A DNA stretch of 56,294 nt, from contig NZ_LR213781.1 in the NCBI RefSeq assembly GCF_900659865.1, positions 1 to 56,294 of the forward strand, given 5' to 3'. Made by a program: the position numbers and the translations under genes. The notes below the pieces were generated by a model. The model had not been told where the DNA came from and searched no databases. It worked only from the letters and a program-made list of their open reading frames with translations. The DNA comes from Hyella patelloides LEGE 07179 (lineage in GTDB: Bacteria; Cyanobacteriota; Cyanobacteriia; Cyanobacteriales; Xenococcaceae). This document shows positions 9,177-17,046 of the stretch, piece after piece; positions within the stretch are counted from its first letter, which is position 1; each line of letters begins with the position of its first letter.

Positions 9177-10367
9177 ATGAGTCGAACAAACAACTGGCAA
9201 GAATTTAAAATCAAAGACGTTCTTCAAAAAATTATTGGTGGAGGAACACCATCAAAATCTAAACCTGAATACTGGAATGGGTCAATTTCTTGGGCTAGCG
9301 TCAAAGATATGGCAGATGGTGTTTACAAATTAAATTCTACTGTTGATAAAATAACTGAACTTGGATTGAAAAAAAGTTCATCTAATCTTATAGAAAAAGG
9401 GAATGTTATTATCTCAACTAGAATGGGTCTAGGACGTTGCTTTATACCTAGTATTGATGTTGCCATAAATCAAGATTTAAAAGCTCTAATTCCTCAAGAA
9501 AAGCTTTTGGATAAAAAATATTTATTGTGGTTGATGGTTTTTTTATCAGAGAGAATAAAACTTTTGGGAACAGGAACAACAGTTAAAGGTATTACAGTTG
9601 ATACTTTGAAAAACTTGGATGTTCATCTTCCTCATTTACTGACACAACATAAAATATCCTCAATACTCTCAGCCTATGATGACCTAATCGAAAACAACAC
9701 CAGACGCATCAAAATATTAGAATCAATGGCACAAACTCTCTATCAAGAGTGGTTTGTTAAATTCCGTTTTCCTGGTCCCGAACAGGTAAAAATGGTTGAG
9801 TCTGATTTAGGTTTAATTCCTGAAGGTTGGGAAGTTATTGGATTTACAGATATTGCAGATATTTTAAATGGTGGAACTCCTAAAACAAAAATAGAAGAGT
9901 ATTGGAATGGAAATATTCCGTTTTTCACTCCTAAAGACTCGCCTGATTCTTTCTATGTTACTCATACTGGCAAAAGTATTACAGAGTTGGGATTGAAGAA
10001 ATGTAATAGTAAATTGTATTCCAGAAATACTATTTTCATAACAGCAAGAGGAAAAGAAAATATCTCTCAATATTTTGTTTTCTTAATGCTTAGAAGTTAC
10101 GTAGAGCATTTGAGAAAAACTGCTACTGGAGCAACCTTTAATTCAATTGTTATGGATACCTTTAAGAGACTGCAAATTATAGAACCACCAGTTGCTTTGA
10201 TAGATGAGTTCAGTAATTTAGTTTCACCAATATTTGAGCAAATGCTTAATCTTATCAATAAAAACATCAACCTCCGCAAAACCCGTGACTTACTATTACC
10301 CAAACTAATTTCAGGACAAATAGATGTAGAAAACCTAGATATAGATACAGGAGAACTAGCAGCATGA
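9177..10367 (+). CDS. hsdS: Type I restriction-modification specificity subunit HsdS, second TRD apparently shortened
   Basis: Recognises the bipartite DNA target for HsdM. Two target-recognition domains are visible: TRD1 (about 1-155, GGGTPSKSKPEYWNG ... VIISTRMGLGRCFIPS ... INQDLKALIP) and TRD2 (about 210-340, LNGGTPKTKIEEYWNGNIPF). They are separated by the conserved helix IKILESMAQTLYQEWFVKFRFPG, with the matching C-terminal helix RKTRDLLLPKLISGQID. In TRD2 the segment after TIFITARG (codons near 10050) runs directly into KENISQYFVF. The stretch equivalent to RMGLGRCFIPSIDVAINQDLKALI of TRD1 is missing, about 25 residues. ATG 9177 is preferred over TTG 9174; GAGGAG lies upstream, overlapping the hsdM stop. 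The stop overlaps the next gene by 4 nt. Confidence 0.93.
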   Translation: MSRTNNWQEFKIKDVLQKIIGGGTPSKSKPEYWNGSISWASVKDMADGVYKLNSTVDKITELGLKKSSSNLIEKGNVIISTRMGLGRCFIPSIDVAINQDLKALIPQEKLLDKKYLLWLMVFLSERIKLLGTGTTVKGITVDTLKNLDVHLPHLLTQHKISSILSAYDDLIENNTRRIKILESMAQTLYQEWFVKFRFPGPEQVKMVESDLGLIPEGWEVIGFTDIADILNGGTPKTKIEEYWNGNIPFFTPKDSPDSFYVTHTGKSITELGLKKCNSKLYSRNTIFITARGKENISQYFVFLMLRSYVEHLRKTATGATFNSIVMDTFKRLQIIEPPVALIDEFSNLVSPIFEQMLNLINKNINLRKTRDLLLPKLISGQIDVENLDIDTGELAA

Positions 10368-10718
10368 CAAATTTAGATAGAATTACTTTCAATCCCGAAG
10401 TAATGGGTGGTAAACCCTGTATTAGAGGAATGCGAGTTACTGTAGGAACGATAGTAGGTTTAATGGCTTCAGGTCATACCCCAGAAGAAATCCTCAAAGC
10501 CTACCCCTACTTAGAAAAAGATGACATATATCAGGCTAGGGATTTTTCGGCGAGTGGAGACATTCCGTCGGAACGTCTCTAATGCTGCATGGCGTACAGA
10601 AGAAATTGACGATTTAATTCTGGCTGAAACAGCCGAAAAAATGCTATCTCAATCAAAAATGGTAGGCAATAAAATGTTTGCAGCTACTTTAGAAAAACTG
10701 GCAAATTGGGAAAACTAA
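10364..10718 (+). pseudogene. DUF433 family (VapB-like antitoxin) gene split by a palindrome
   Basis: The gene starts with ATG overlapping the hsdS stop (translational coupling) and encodes the DUF433 pattern RITFNPEVMGGKPCIRGMRV, then TVGTIVGLMASGHTPEEILK and AYPYLEKDDIYQA. After IYQA the expected sequence (roughly ALxYAAWRxEE) is replaced by RDFSASGDIPSERL and a stop at 10580-10582. The real continuation, NAAWRTEEIDDLILAE, is found from 10581 in the +1 frame and runs to 10718. The interrupting DNA is a copy of the REP-like palindrome. The 72-residue product lacks the C-terminal part. DUF433 proteins usually pair with a DUF5615/PIN-like toxin; none is seen here, so the antitoxin would be orphaned anyway. 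Confidence 0.8.
10557..10579. repeat. REP-like palindrome, copy 2 (breaks the DUF433 gene)
   Basis: Arms of 11 bp, GAGACATTCCG / CGGAACGTCTC with one mismatch (A against G), around a central T. The flanking TTTTCGGCGAGTG is part of the inserted block. The insertion shifts the reading frame by +1. Confidence 0.88.
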
Positions 10719-10746
10719 TGTATAGATAGCTATTTTTTCCTAATCA

Positions 10747-11307
10747 ATGACCCTATACAAAAATAAATATCGTATCGAATCAGCACGTTGTCCAAATTGG
10801 GACTATACCTCGGATGGGTATTATTTCGTTACTATTTGTACCCATAAACGTCAATGTTTTTTCGGTAACGTAAATGCGGGAAAAATGGAACTGTCCGATA
10901 TTGGATTCATAATTGCCCAGGAATGGCAGAAAACACCACAGATTCGATCTAACGTTCAATTAGATGAATGGGTTGTGATGCCAAATCATTTACACGGAAT
11001 CATTATCATCAACAAACCCGTAGAGACGTTTCGCCGAAACGTCTCTACCATCAATGAAAACGTCCCCAACAATAATCAAAACAAATCGCGATTAAAACCT
11101 AATTCCCTGGGTTCAATTATCGGTCAATTCAAATCTGTCTGTACCAAACAAATTCGGAAAATGGGATTTACTGATTTTCGCTGGCAAACCAGATTTCACG
11201 ACCATATTATTCGAGATGAAGAATCTTTATCTCGAATTCGACAATACATAATCAACAATCCTGCCAAATGGGAACTAGATAAAAATAATCCTAGAATATA
11301 TTCGTAA
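10747..11307 (+). CDS. REP-associated tyrosine transposase (RAYT, Y1/TnpA_REP family)
   Basis: 186-residue HUH single-strand nuclease of the IS200/IS605-related RAYT group, which cuts and joins single-stranded REP palindromes. The N-terminal YYFVTICTHKRQCFFG strand, the HUH motif H81-L-H83 in VVMPNHLHGIIII, and the catalytic tyrosine Y167 in RIRQYIINNPAKW are all present. FKSVCTKQIR and WQTRFHDHIIR are also RAYT-like. Between the HUH strand and SLGSIIGQFKS the protein carries [11 protein letters not shown] (residues 91-101), which is the translated palindrome itself. It sits between the damaged antitoxin gene and hsdR, within the restriction-modification operon, and palindrome copies lie on both sides. 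All catalytic residues are intact, so it could be active. Confidence 0.9.
   Translation: MTLYKNKYRIESARCPNWDYTSDGYYFVTICTHKRQCFFGNVNAGKMELSDIGFIIAQEWQKTPQIRSNVQLDEWVVMPNHLHGIIIINKPVETFRRNVSTINENVPNNNQNKSRLKPNSLGSIIGQFKSVCTKQIRKMGFTDFRWQTRFHDHIIRDEESLSRIRQYIINNPAKWELDKNNPRIYS
11020..11048. repeat. REP-like palindrome, copy 3 (inside the RAYT gene)
   Basis: The longest copy: perfect 14-bp arms GTAGAGACGTTTCG / CGAAACGTCTCTAC with a central C. Read in frame as [10 protein letters not shown] within the transposase. Confidence 0.93.
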
Positions 11308-11328
11308 AGACGTTGCGCCTAATTGTAA

Positions 11329-11349
11329 AGACGTTCCGACGGAACGTCT
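11329..11349. repeat. REP-like palindrome, copy 4 (between RAYT and hsdR)
   Basis: Perfect 10-bp arms AGACGTTCCG / CGGAACGTCT around a central A, identical to the hsdM copy. A half copy (AAAGACGTTGCGCC) lies at about 11306-11319 across the end of the RAYT gene. This position downstream of the transposase is the classic place for a REP substrate. Confidence 0.9.
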
Positions 11350-11389
11350 CTAACCCAATAAATAACTACAACACAATCATTATCGCTCC

Positions 11390-13594
11390 ATGAAAAAACC
11401 TCATCCTGATTCTGAAGATGCCCTAGAACTACGTACAATTGAACTATTCAAAGAAATAGGGTGGAACAAAACAGCTAATTGTTACCACGAATGGCAAGAC
11501 GACAAGAGTACGTTAGGCAGAAACAGCAGAAAAGAGGTTGTTTTAGTACCCCAGTTGAGAAAAGCATTAACTAGATTAAATCCTGATTTATCAACAGCAG
11601 CAATTGATTTAGCCATAGAAGAATTAACCCGCAGTCGCAGCACCTTAAGTTTAGAAAATGCTAACCGTGAGATATACAGGTTGCTTAAGGATGGAGTTAA
11701 GGTAAAGACGTTTCGGCGAAACGTCTCTCAAGATGCCAATGATGAAGAGGTATTAGAAACAGTTAAGGTCATTGACTGGAATAACCCTAGTAATAACGAT
11801 TTCTTCCTTGCTTCCCAATTCTGGATATCAGGGGAAATATACACCAGACGGTACGAAAATCGCATTCCCGAACTACAGCTTACTAACGATGACCTAAACG
11901 AGAATGTACGGGACATCATTGAGAATGCCATGCTGGATGAATCACAAGAGAATAAATTAGAACGTCAATGTAGCAGGGAATATAACCTAATAGTTAGAGA
12001 TGACCGTTTAGATAAAATTGCTGCGGATATAGTAACCCACTTCTTAGCTAGAGGATTTCAAGGTAAAGCAATGGTCATTTCTATCGATAGGTTTACCGCA
12101 ATCAAGATGTACGACAAAGTACAGCATTACTGGCAACAACATTTAAACCAACTCAGAAGACAATTACAAGTATCTAGATTTACTGAATTTGGACTAAAGA
12201 AAATACAAAAGGAAATTCGGTATCTAGAATCAACAGACATGGCGGTAATTATTTCTTCTTCCCAGAATGAGGTAGAAGATTTTCAGAACAAAGGCTTAGA
12301 TATTACTCACCACCGTCATAGATTAGCTAACGAGTCACCAGGACTAGATGAGAAGTTCAAAGATACTAATAACCCTTTAAGAATAGTATTTGTCTGTGCC
12401 ATGTGGATAACTGGGTTTGATGCCCCTAGTTGCTCTACGGTGTACTTAGACAAACCGATGAAGAATCATACCCTGATGCAAACTATAGCTAGGGCTAACC
12501 GAGTCTTCAAAGAGAAAGTAAACGGGTTAATAGTTGACTACATCGGCGTATTCCGTAACTTACAGGAAGCCTTAGCTATCTATGGTTCGGCTTCTGGTGG
12601 TGGTGTGGAAGAGGGAGATACACCAGTTAATCCTAAAACGGTATTAGTTCAAGAATTAAGAGAAGCTATCACCGAAGCTAAAGACTTCTGTAAGCAAAAA
12701 GGAATTGATTTAAACAAACTGGATACAACCCAAGATGCTTTTGAACGAGCAAAAGTATGGGATGAAGCAGTAGAAGCTGTAGTAGTTAGAGAGGAAGTCA
12801 AAAAGCTTTATTTCGCTCTCTCAGCTAATGTTACCCGCCTGTACAAAGCCATCCTGCCAGATACTACTGCTAATGAGTTTTCTAAGACTCAGATGTTACT
12901 AGAGAAACTAGCAATTAAGATTCGTCAGGAATTACCAGAGACGGATATTTCAGAGGTAATGGAAGAGGTAGAGGAGTTACTAGACGAATCAATCATAGCG
13001 GGTGAATTTATCATTCCCGACACTCCCAGACAGCTAGTAGATTTAAGCCAGTTAGATTTAGAACAGCTAAAACAGAAATTCCAAACTGGCTACAAACATA
13101 CAGAAGCAGAAAAACTGAAAGGCACAGTTCACCGTAAGCTACAGCAAATGGTGGAGTTCAACAAAACCCGTCTTAACTATTTTGAGAAGTACCAGAAGAT
13201 GATAGAAGAATATAACTCTGGTTCTCGCAATGTAGATTGGTTCTTTACTGAGTTACTAGGATTTGCCCAAGAGTTAAACGAAGAAGAGAAAAGAGCCATA
13301 TCCCAAAAGTTAACCGAAGAAGAGTTAGCTATATTTGACCTCTTAACCAAACCCAATATCAATCTCAGCAAGCAGGAAGAAAAAGAAGTAAAGCAGATAG
13401 CCCAAGAATTATTGGCAACCCTCAAACAAGAAAAGTTAGTAATTGATTGGCGTAAGCGTCAGCAGACTAGAGCCTCTGTTGAAGTGGCAATTAAGGATGT
13501 GTTGGATAGACTACCTCAGTCTTATTCTGATGAAATGTATGAAAGGAAGTGTAATGAGGTTTATCAGCACATTTATGATTCTTATGCTGGGTAA
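11390..13594 (+). CDS. hsdR: Type I restriction subunit HsdR with large internal deletion (nuclease and first motor domain lost)
   Basis: 734 residues, against about 1000-1100 for this HsdR family. The N-terminus is normal (MKKPHPDSEDALELRTIELF ... VIDWNNPSNNDFFLASQFW ... EIYTRR). At R154/Y155 (about 11852) it jumps straight to YENRIPELQLTNDDLNE, the start of the second helicase domain, which continues normally (GKAMVISIDRF, VVCAMW-type IVFVCAMWITGFDAPS, QTIARANRVF). The C-terminal HsdM-contacting region is complete (ELNEEEKRAISQKLTEEELA, VIDWRKRQQTRA). No PD-(D/E)xK catalytic residues, Walker A GxGKS or DEAH box remain. The reading frame is nevertheless intact, with a palindrome copy in frame at residues 106-113. 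It cannot translocate or cut as a normal HsdR. Codon use matches its neighbours. Confidence 0.88.
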   Translation: MKKPHPDSEDALELRTIELFKEIGWNKTANCYHEWQDDKSTLGRNSRKEVVLVPQLRKALTRLNPDLSTAAIDLAIEELTRSRSTLSLENANREIYRLLKDGVKVKTFRRNVSQDANDEEVLETVKVIDWNNPSNNDFFLASQFWISGEIYTRRYENRIPELQLTNDDLNENVRDIIENAMLDESQENKLERQCSREYNLIVRDDRLDKIAADIVTHFLARGFQGKAMVISIDRFTAIKMYDKVQHYWQQHLNQLRRQLQVSRFTEFGLKKIQKEIRYLESTDMAVIISSSQNEVEDFQNKGLDITHHRHRLANESPGLDEKFKDTNNPLRIVFVCAMWITGFDAPSCSTVYLDKPMKNHTLMQTIARANRVFKEKVNGLIVDYIGVFRNLQEALAIYGSASGGGVEEGDTPVNPKTVLVQELREAITEAKDFCKQKGIDLNKLDTTQDAFERAKVWDEAVEAVVVREEVKKLYFALSANVTRLYKAILPDTTANEFSKTQMLLEKLAIKIRQELPETDISEVMEEVEELLDESIIAGEFIIPDTPRQLVDLSQLDLEQLKQKFQTGYKHTEAEKLKGTVHRKLQQMVEFNKTRLNYFEKYQKMIEEYNSGSRNVDWFFTELLGFAQELNEEEKRAISQKLTEEELAIFDLLTKPNINLSKQEEKEVKQIAQELLATLKQEKLVIDWRKRQQTRASVEVAIKDVLDRLPQSYSDEMYERKCNEVYQHIYDSYAG
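11706..11726. repeat. REP-like palindrome, copy 5 (inside hsdR)
   Basis: Perfect 10-bp arms AGACGTTTCG / CGAAACGTCT with a central G. Translated in frame as KTFRRNVS between LLKDGVKV and the DANDEEVLETVKVIDW block, where the family has only a short linker. Confidence 0.92.
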
Positions 13595-13783
13595 GAAAGA
13601 TCGAGAAAAGCTAAAATATGTTTTCAAAGACTTACTTTGTGTAAGTTTAAATAATAAATCTATATTCAGCAGGCATTCCACATCGTAGAATCAACATAAC
13701 TCAAATTACATATCAATGTTGGAAAACTCCAGATTTAACTGAAATTACTTTTACTACTAGGGAAAATATAACAGAACAACAAT

Positions 13784-14344
13784 TTAAACTATTGACCAAG
13801 ATTTTAAGCAATTCCATGTCCAATTGGGATTTTTTTGGTAAAAACGCAATTCCCAGTTTACACTAGCTTGTATATCAATTATTTCCGTGGCTAAATGCTT
13901 TAGTTTCTCTGCATCTTCGGAATTAAAACCATAAGCTAAACTGAGATGTAACCAATCTTTTAACCTTATTTTTTCTTGGCGAGTTGGAGATTTCTCTATT
14001 TGAGAAAAGTTAGTAATTATTTTTTTCAAGCCTTCTGCTTGTAATTCTAAACCATGCCAGTTTTTATTAAAAGTTAGTTTACTGATTTCTATATCTAGAG
14101 TTCTATTATTATTTTTTGCTTTAGTGTAAGCCTTATTTAAGGCTTTAATATAAAAAGAAACTGAACTTAATTCGTCTGTAAAAAATCCTGTCAAAGTGCA
14201 GTGAGGCATATAGTTATGGGCTTGGTTTTTGCCACACAATTCAATGGTTTTATTTAAATAATCTTCTATCTGGCTATTTAAGTCCCCAATTGGACAAGCA
14301 TAAATTATGAATTGCTTTTGATTATTGATTGTTTCATGGTTCAT
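13784..14344 (-). CDS. 2H phosphoesterase superfamily protein (2'-5' RNA ligase-like fold)
   Basis: 186 residues with the two H-x-T/S-x motifs that define the 2H fold: H48-C-T50-L in NYMPHCTLTGFF, and H133-L-S135-L in DWLHLSLAYGF. The spacing (about 85 residues) and strand pattern fit cyclic-phosphodiesterase members, which open 2',3' or 1,2-cyclic phosphates. The natural substrate is unknown. It follows phnM on the same strand by 106 nt. In other bacteria a 2H protein (DUF1045) is found in phosphonate operons and is thought to open the cyclic ribose phosphate made by C-P lyase, so a related role is possible here, but this is inference. Confidence 0.8.
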   Translation of the reverse strand: MNHETINNQKQFIIYACPIGDLNSQIEDYLNKTIELCGKNQAHNYMPHCTLTGFFTDELSSVSFYIKALNKAYTKAKNNNRTLDIEISKLTFNKNWHGLELQAEGLKKIITNFSQIEKSPTRQEKIRLKDWLHLSLAYGFNSEDAEKLKHLATEIIDIQASVNWELRFYQKNPNWTWNCLKSWSIV

Positions 14345-14450
14345 TATTAACTTATATCTATTGATTTATTTGTGGTTATTGAGTTTAAATATGATCTTAT
14401 CCAACCTCAGAAATTTGTTATTTGATTCTCCACCATCCATTATTCATTAT

Positions 14451-15593
14451 TTAAGCTACTCTTTTACCTTCTTTAAATACCTCTAAAATTCTGGGAACGA
14501 CACCATCATTATGTACGGTTATAAAGTCAGCTTTTTTGCCTACTTCTAAACTACCAATTTCGCTGTCTAAATTAATAGCTTTAGCTGAATTGAGGGTAAC
14601 TAATTTAATTGCTTCGTGTAAAGGTTTATTAGCTTGTTGACTAACAATAAATACTGATTGCAATAAACTTCTAGGTACATAATCAGAAGAGATAATATCC
14701 ACTAAATCTAATTTCACTAATTCCATCGCCGAAACATTACCAGAATGCGAACCTCCTAACACGATGTTGGGCGCGCCCATCAGCACTTGTAAACCATTAT
14801 TATGGGCTTCTTTAGCAGCATCAATAGTAGTAGGAAACTCTGCTAAAATCACTCCTTCTGCGATCGCTTGTCTGATATGATTAATAGTGGCATCATCATG
14901 ACTGGCTAAAGATATTGCTTTTTCTTGAGACATCTTCACTAATGCTTGACGGTTTTCTTCTGCGTGTTGTCGCTGGCTTTCTAAACGCATACTGATAAAC
15001 TCTTCCATTTTGGATTTTGGTACGCCATGCTTTTCTATATAGTATTGTTTGTATTTCTCTGTATCGACAAACTGACGTTGACCAGGAGTATGATCCATTA
15101 AAGAGATTAACGCTAATAAAGAATGCTGTGAGTATGGTTCAACAATATCGTAAAGATGTTCGTAACCTAATTCGCAACGTAAATGTAGTAAATGATTTGT
15201 ACTAAATCTTCCTGCTGCTTGTCCTTTCACAACCGCATCTATCATCGATGCATAATGGTGTAAACGCAAAAAATCTTCTTTTGGAGTAACATCTCCAATT
15301 GAGATCGCATCACAGACTGTAGTAATACCAGAACTTATTAAATCGCGGTCATGATTAACTGCTGCTGCATCGAGATTCCATCTTACCCCAGGACGAGGAG
15401 AGAAACATTTTTCCAGGTTGTCAGTGTGAAGTTCGATTAATCCTGGCAAAAGATAATTACCTTCGCCATCTTGCCCCCTAGATACGATTCCTGGTTGAAT
15501 ATCGGTTATGATGCCATTATAAGTTGCGATCGTGCCTAAGATCTCTTCCGTAGGTAACAGCAAGCGATAATTAGTATATATTCGTTCTTGCAT
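14451..15593 (-). CDS. phnM: Alpha-D-ribose 1-methylphosphonate 5-triphosphate diphosphatase PhnM (amidohydrolase)
   Basis: 380-residue amidohydrolase of the C-P lyase pathway, removing pyrophosphate from the ribose triphosphate phosphonate intermediate. The PhnM signature is clear: GLIELHTDNLEKCFSPRPGV (residues 51-70, with H56 and D58 for metal), SLMDHTPGQRQF, LASHDDAT, and SGNVSAMELV with IISSDYVPRSLL near the C-terminus. It ends GSLEVGKKADF as usual. The other phn genes (phnG-L) are not in the window, so this is either a satellite gene or a phnM-like enzyme with another role. The downstream 2H phosphoesterase is probably in the same transcript. Confidence 0.9.
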   Translation of the reverse strand: MQERIYTNYRLLLPTEEILGTIATYNGIITDIQPGIVSRGQDGEGNYLLPGLIELHTDNLEKCFSPRPGVRWNLDAAAVNHDRDLISSGITTVCDAISIGDVTPKEDFLRLHHYASMIDAVVKGQAAGRFSTNHLLHLRCELGYEHLYDIVEPYSQHSLLALISLMDHTPGQRQFVDTEKYKQYYIEKHGVPKSKMEEFISMRLESQRQHAEENRQALVKMSQEKAISLASHDDATINHIRQAIAEGVILAEFPTTIDAAKEAHNNGLQVLMGAPNIVLGGSHSGNVSAMELVKLDLVDIISSDYVPRSLLQSVFIVSQQANKPLHEAIKLVTLNSAKAINLDSEIGSLEVGKKADFITVHNDGVVPRILEVFKEGKRVA

Positions 15594-15820
15594 CTGTCTG
15601 TAGTTTTTTTAATACTACTTCGCAGTTTATGACATTTGTTGCGAAATATAAATTAAGGAATATTTAGCTTTAAATTAAAAACTTGTTTCTAAAAGCAAGA
15701 TTACAATCTGTATGACTCTGTATAACATAGTGCTATAAAATTCACGTTGTCCGAATTTAACCAAACGTTACATAATAATTTGTATAGTAACGTGAAATAA
15801 TAAATAATTAAGCTTTGATT

Positions 15821-17002
15821 ATGCAATATCGGCGGTTTGGTCGCACTGAATTACAAATGCCTGTGTTTTCCTGCGGAGGAATGAGGTATCAATATAAGTG
15901 GCAAGATGTACCACCATCGCAAATCCCTGAAGCTAATCAACGGAATTTAGAAGCCACAATTTTACGTTCTTTAGAATTGGGTATTAACCATATTGAAACA
16001 GCAAGGGGTTATGGTAGTTCGGAGATGCAATTGGGTAAAATTTTACCCACTATACCTAGAGAAAAACTGATCTTCCAAACTAAGATAGCACCCAAACCAG
16101 ACCCGAAGGAATTTCGCCGTCAGTTTAAACAGTCTTTTCAATTTCTTGGTTTGGAGTACATTGATTTACTGGGTATTCACGGCATTAATAATGAAGAAAC
16201 GCTACACAATACTATCAGACCTGGCGGTTGCTTGGATGAAGCGAGAAAGTTACAAAAAGAAGGAAAAGTACGCTTTATTGGTTTTTCTACCCACGGTTCA
16301 ACGGAAATTATTACTAAAGCTATCAATACTGGAGAATTCGACTACGTAAATCTCCATTGGTACTATATCAATCAAGAAAATTGGTCAGCTATCGAAGCAG
16401 CTACAAAACAAGATATGGGAGTGTTTATTATTAGCCCTTCTGACAAAGGAGGAAAATTATATGAACCCCCGCAAAAGCTGGTAGATTTATGTCAGCCTCT
16501 CAGTCCGATGGTGTTTAACGATTTGTTTTGTTTATCCCATCCCCAAGTCCATACTCTCAGTTTAGGTGCTGCTAAACCATCAGACTTTGATGAGCATCTC
16601 AAGGTATTACCCTTGTTAGACAAAGCAGAGGAAATATTACCCCCAATTATAGAACGTTTAGAACAGGCTGCGATCGCTACTCTGGGAGAAAATTGGTTCA
16701 AAACTTGGCGTGAAGGTTTACCCAGCTATCAAAAAACTCCTGGTAACATCAATATTCCTGTTATTCTATGGCTACGAAATCTGGCTCTTGCTTACGATAT
16801 GACCGAATATAGTCAAGGACGCTATAACCTATTGGAAAGTGGTGGACATTGGTTTCCTGGCGCAACAGCGAAAAATGTTAATCAGTATAATCTAAAAGAC
16901 TGTTTAAAAAATAGCCCCCATAAAGATAAAATAACCGATCTCTTACAAGAAAGCGATCGGCTTTTAGGAGGCGCAGCAGTTAAAAGATTATCTCAAAGCT
17001 AG
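15821..17002 (+). CDS. Aldo/keto reductase
   Basis: 393 residues; NAD(P)H-dependent oxidoreductase of the AKR TIM-barrel family. The tetrad positions are E59 (ETARGYG, where most AKRs have Asp), Y64, K88 (FQTKI) and H120 (LLGIHGIN). Further AKR features are IGFSTHGSTEII and GVFIISPSDKGGKLYEP. The extended C-terminus (about 280-393, with LGENWFKTWREGLPSYQKTP) is typical of the cyanobacterial subfamily. I prefer the ATG at 15821 over TTG 15815. The stop codon TAG at 17000-17002 is also the start of a half copy of the island palindrome (TAGAGACGTTT). Confidence 0.9.
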   Translation: MQYRRFGRTELQMPVFSCGGMRYQYKWQDVPPSQIPEANQRNLEATILRSLELGINHIETARGYGSSEMQLGKILPTIPREKLIFQTKIAPKPDPKEFRRQFKQSFQFLGLEYIDLLGIHGINNEETLHNTIRPGGCLDEARKLQKEGKVRFIGFSTHGSTEIITKAINTGEFDYVNLHWYYINQENWSAIEAATKQDMGVFIISPSDKGGKLYEPPQKLVDLCQPLSPMVFNDLFCLSHPQVHTLSLGAAKPSDFDEHLKVLPLLDKAEEILPPIIERLEQAAIATLGENWFKTWREGLPSYQKTPGNINIPVILWLRNLALAYDMTEYSQGRYNLLESGGHWFPGATAKNVNQYNLKDCLKNSPHKDKITDLLQESDRLLGGAAVKRLSQS

Positions 17003-17046
17003 AGACGTTTTTTCATAAAGTCTGTACAATTGTTGATGGTTAACAG

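Noticed and set aside
10521-10718. Open frame of 65 codons with TFRRNVS and AAWRTEEID
   Set aside because: It is the palindrome plus the displaced C-terminal part of the DUF433 gene, not an independent gene; merged into the pseudogene entry.
13595-13783. Open stretch downstream of hsdR (AGIPHRRINITQITYQ...)
   Set aside because: No start codon or ribosome site, and its end is the antisense of the 2H phosphoesterase gene.
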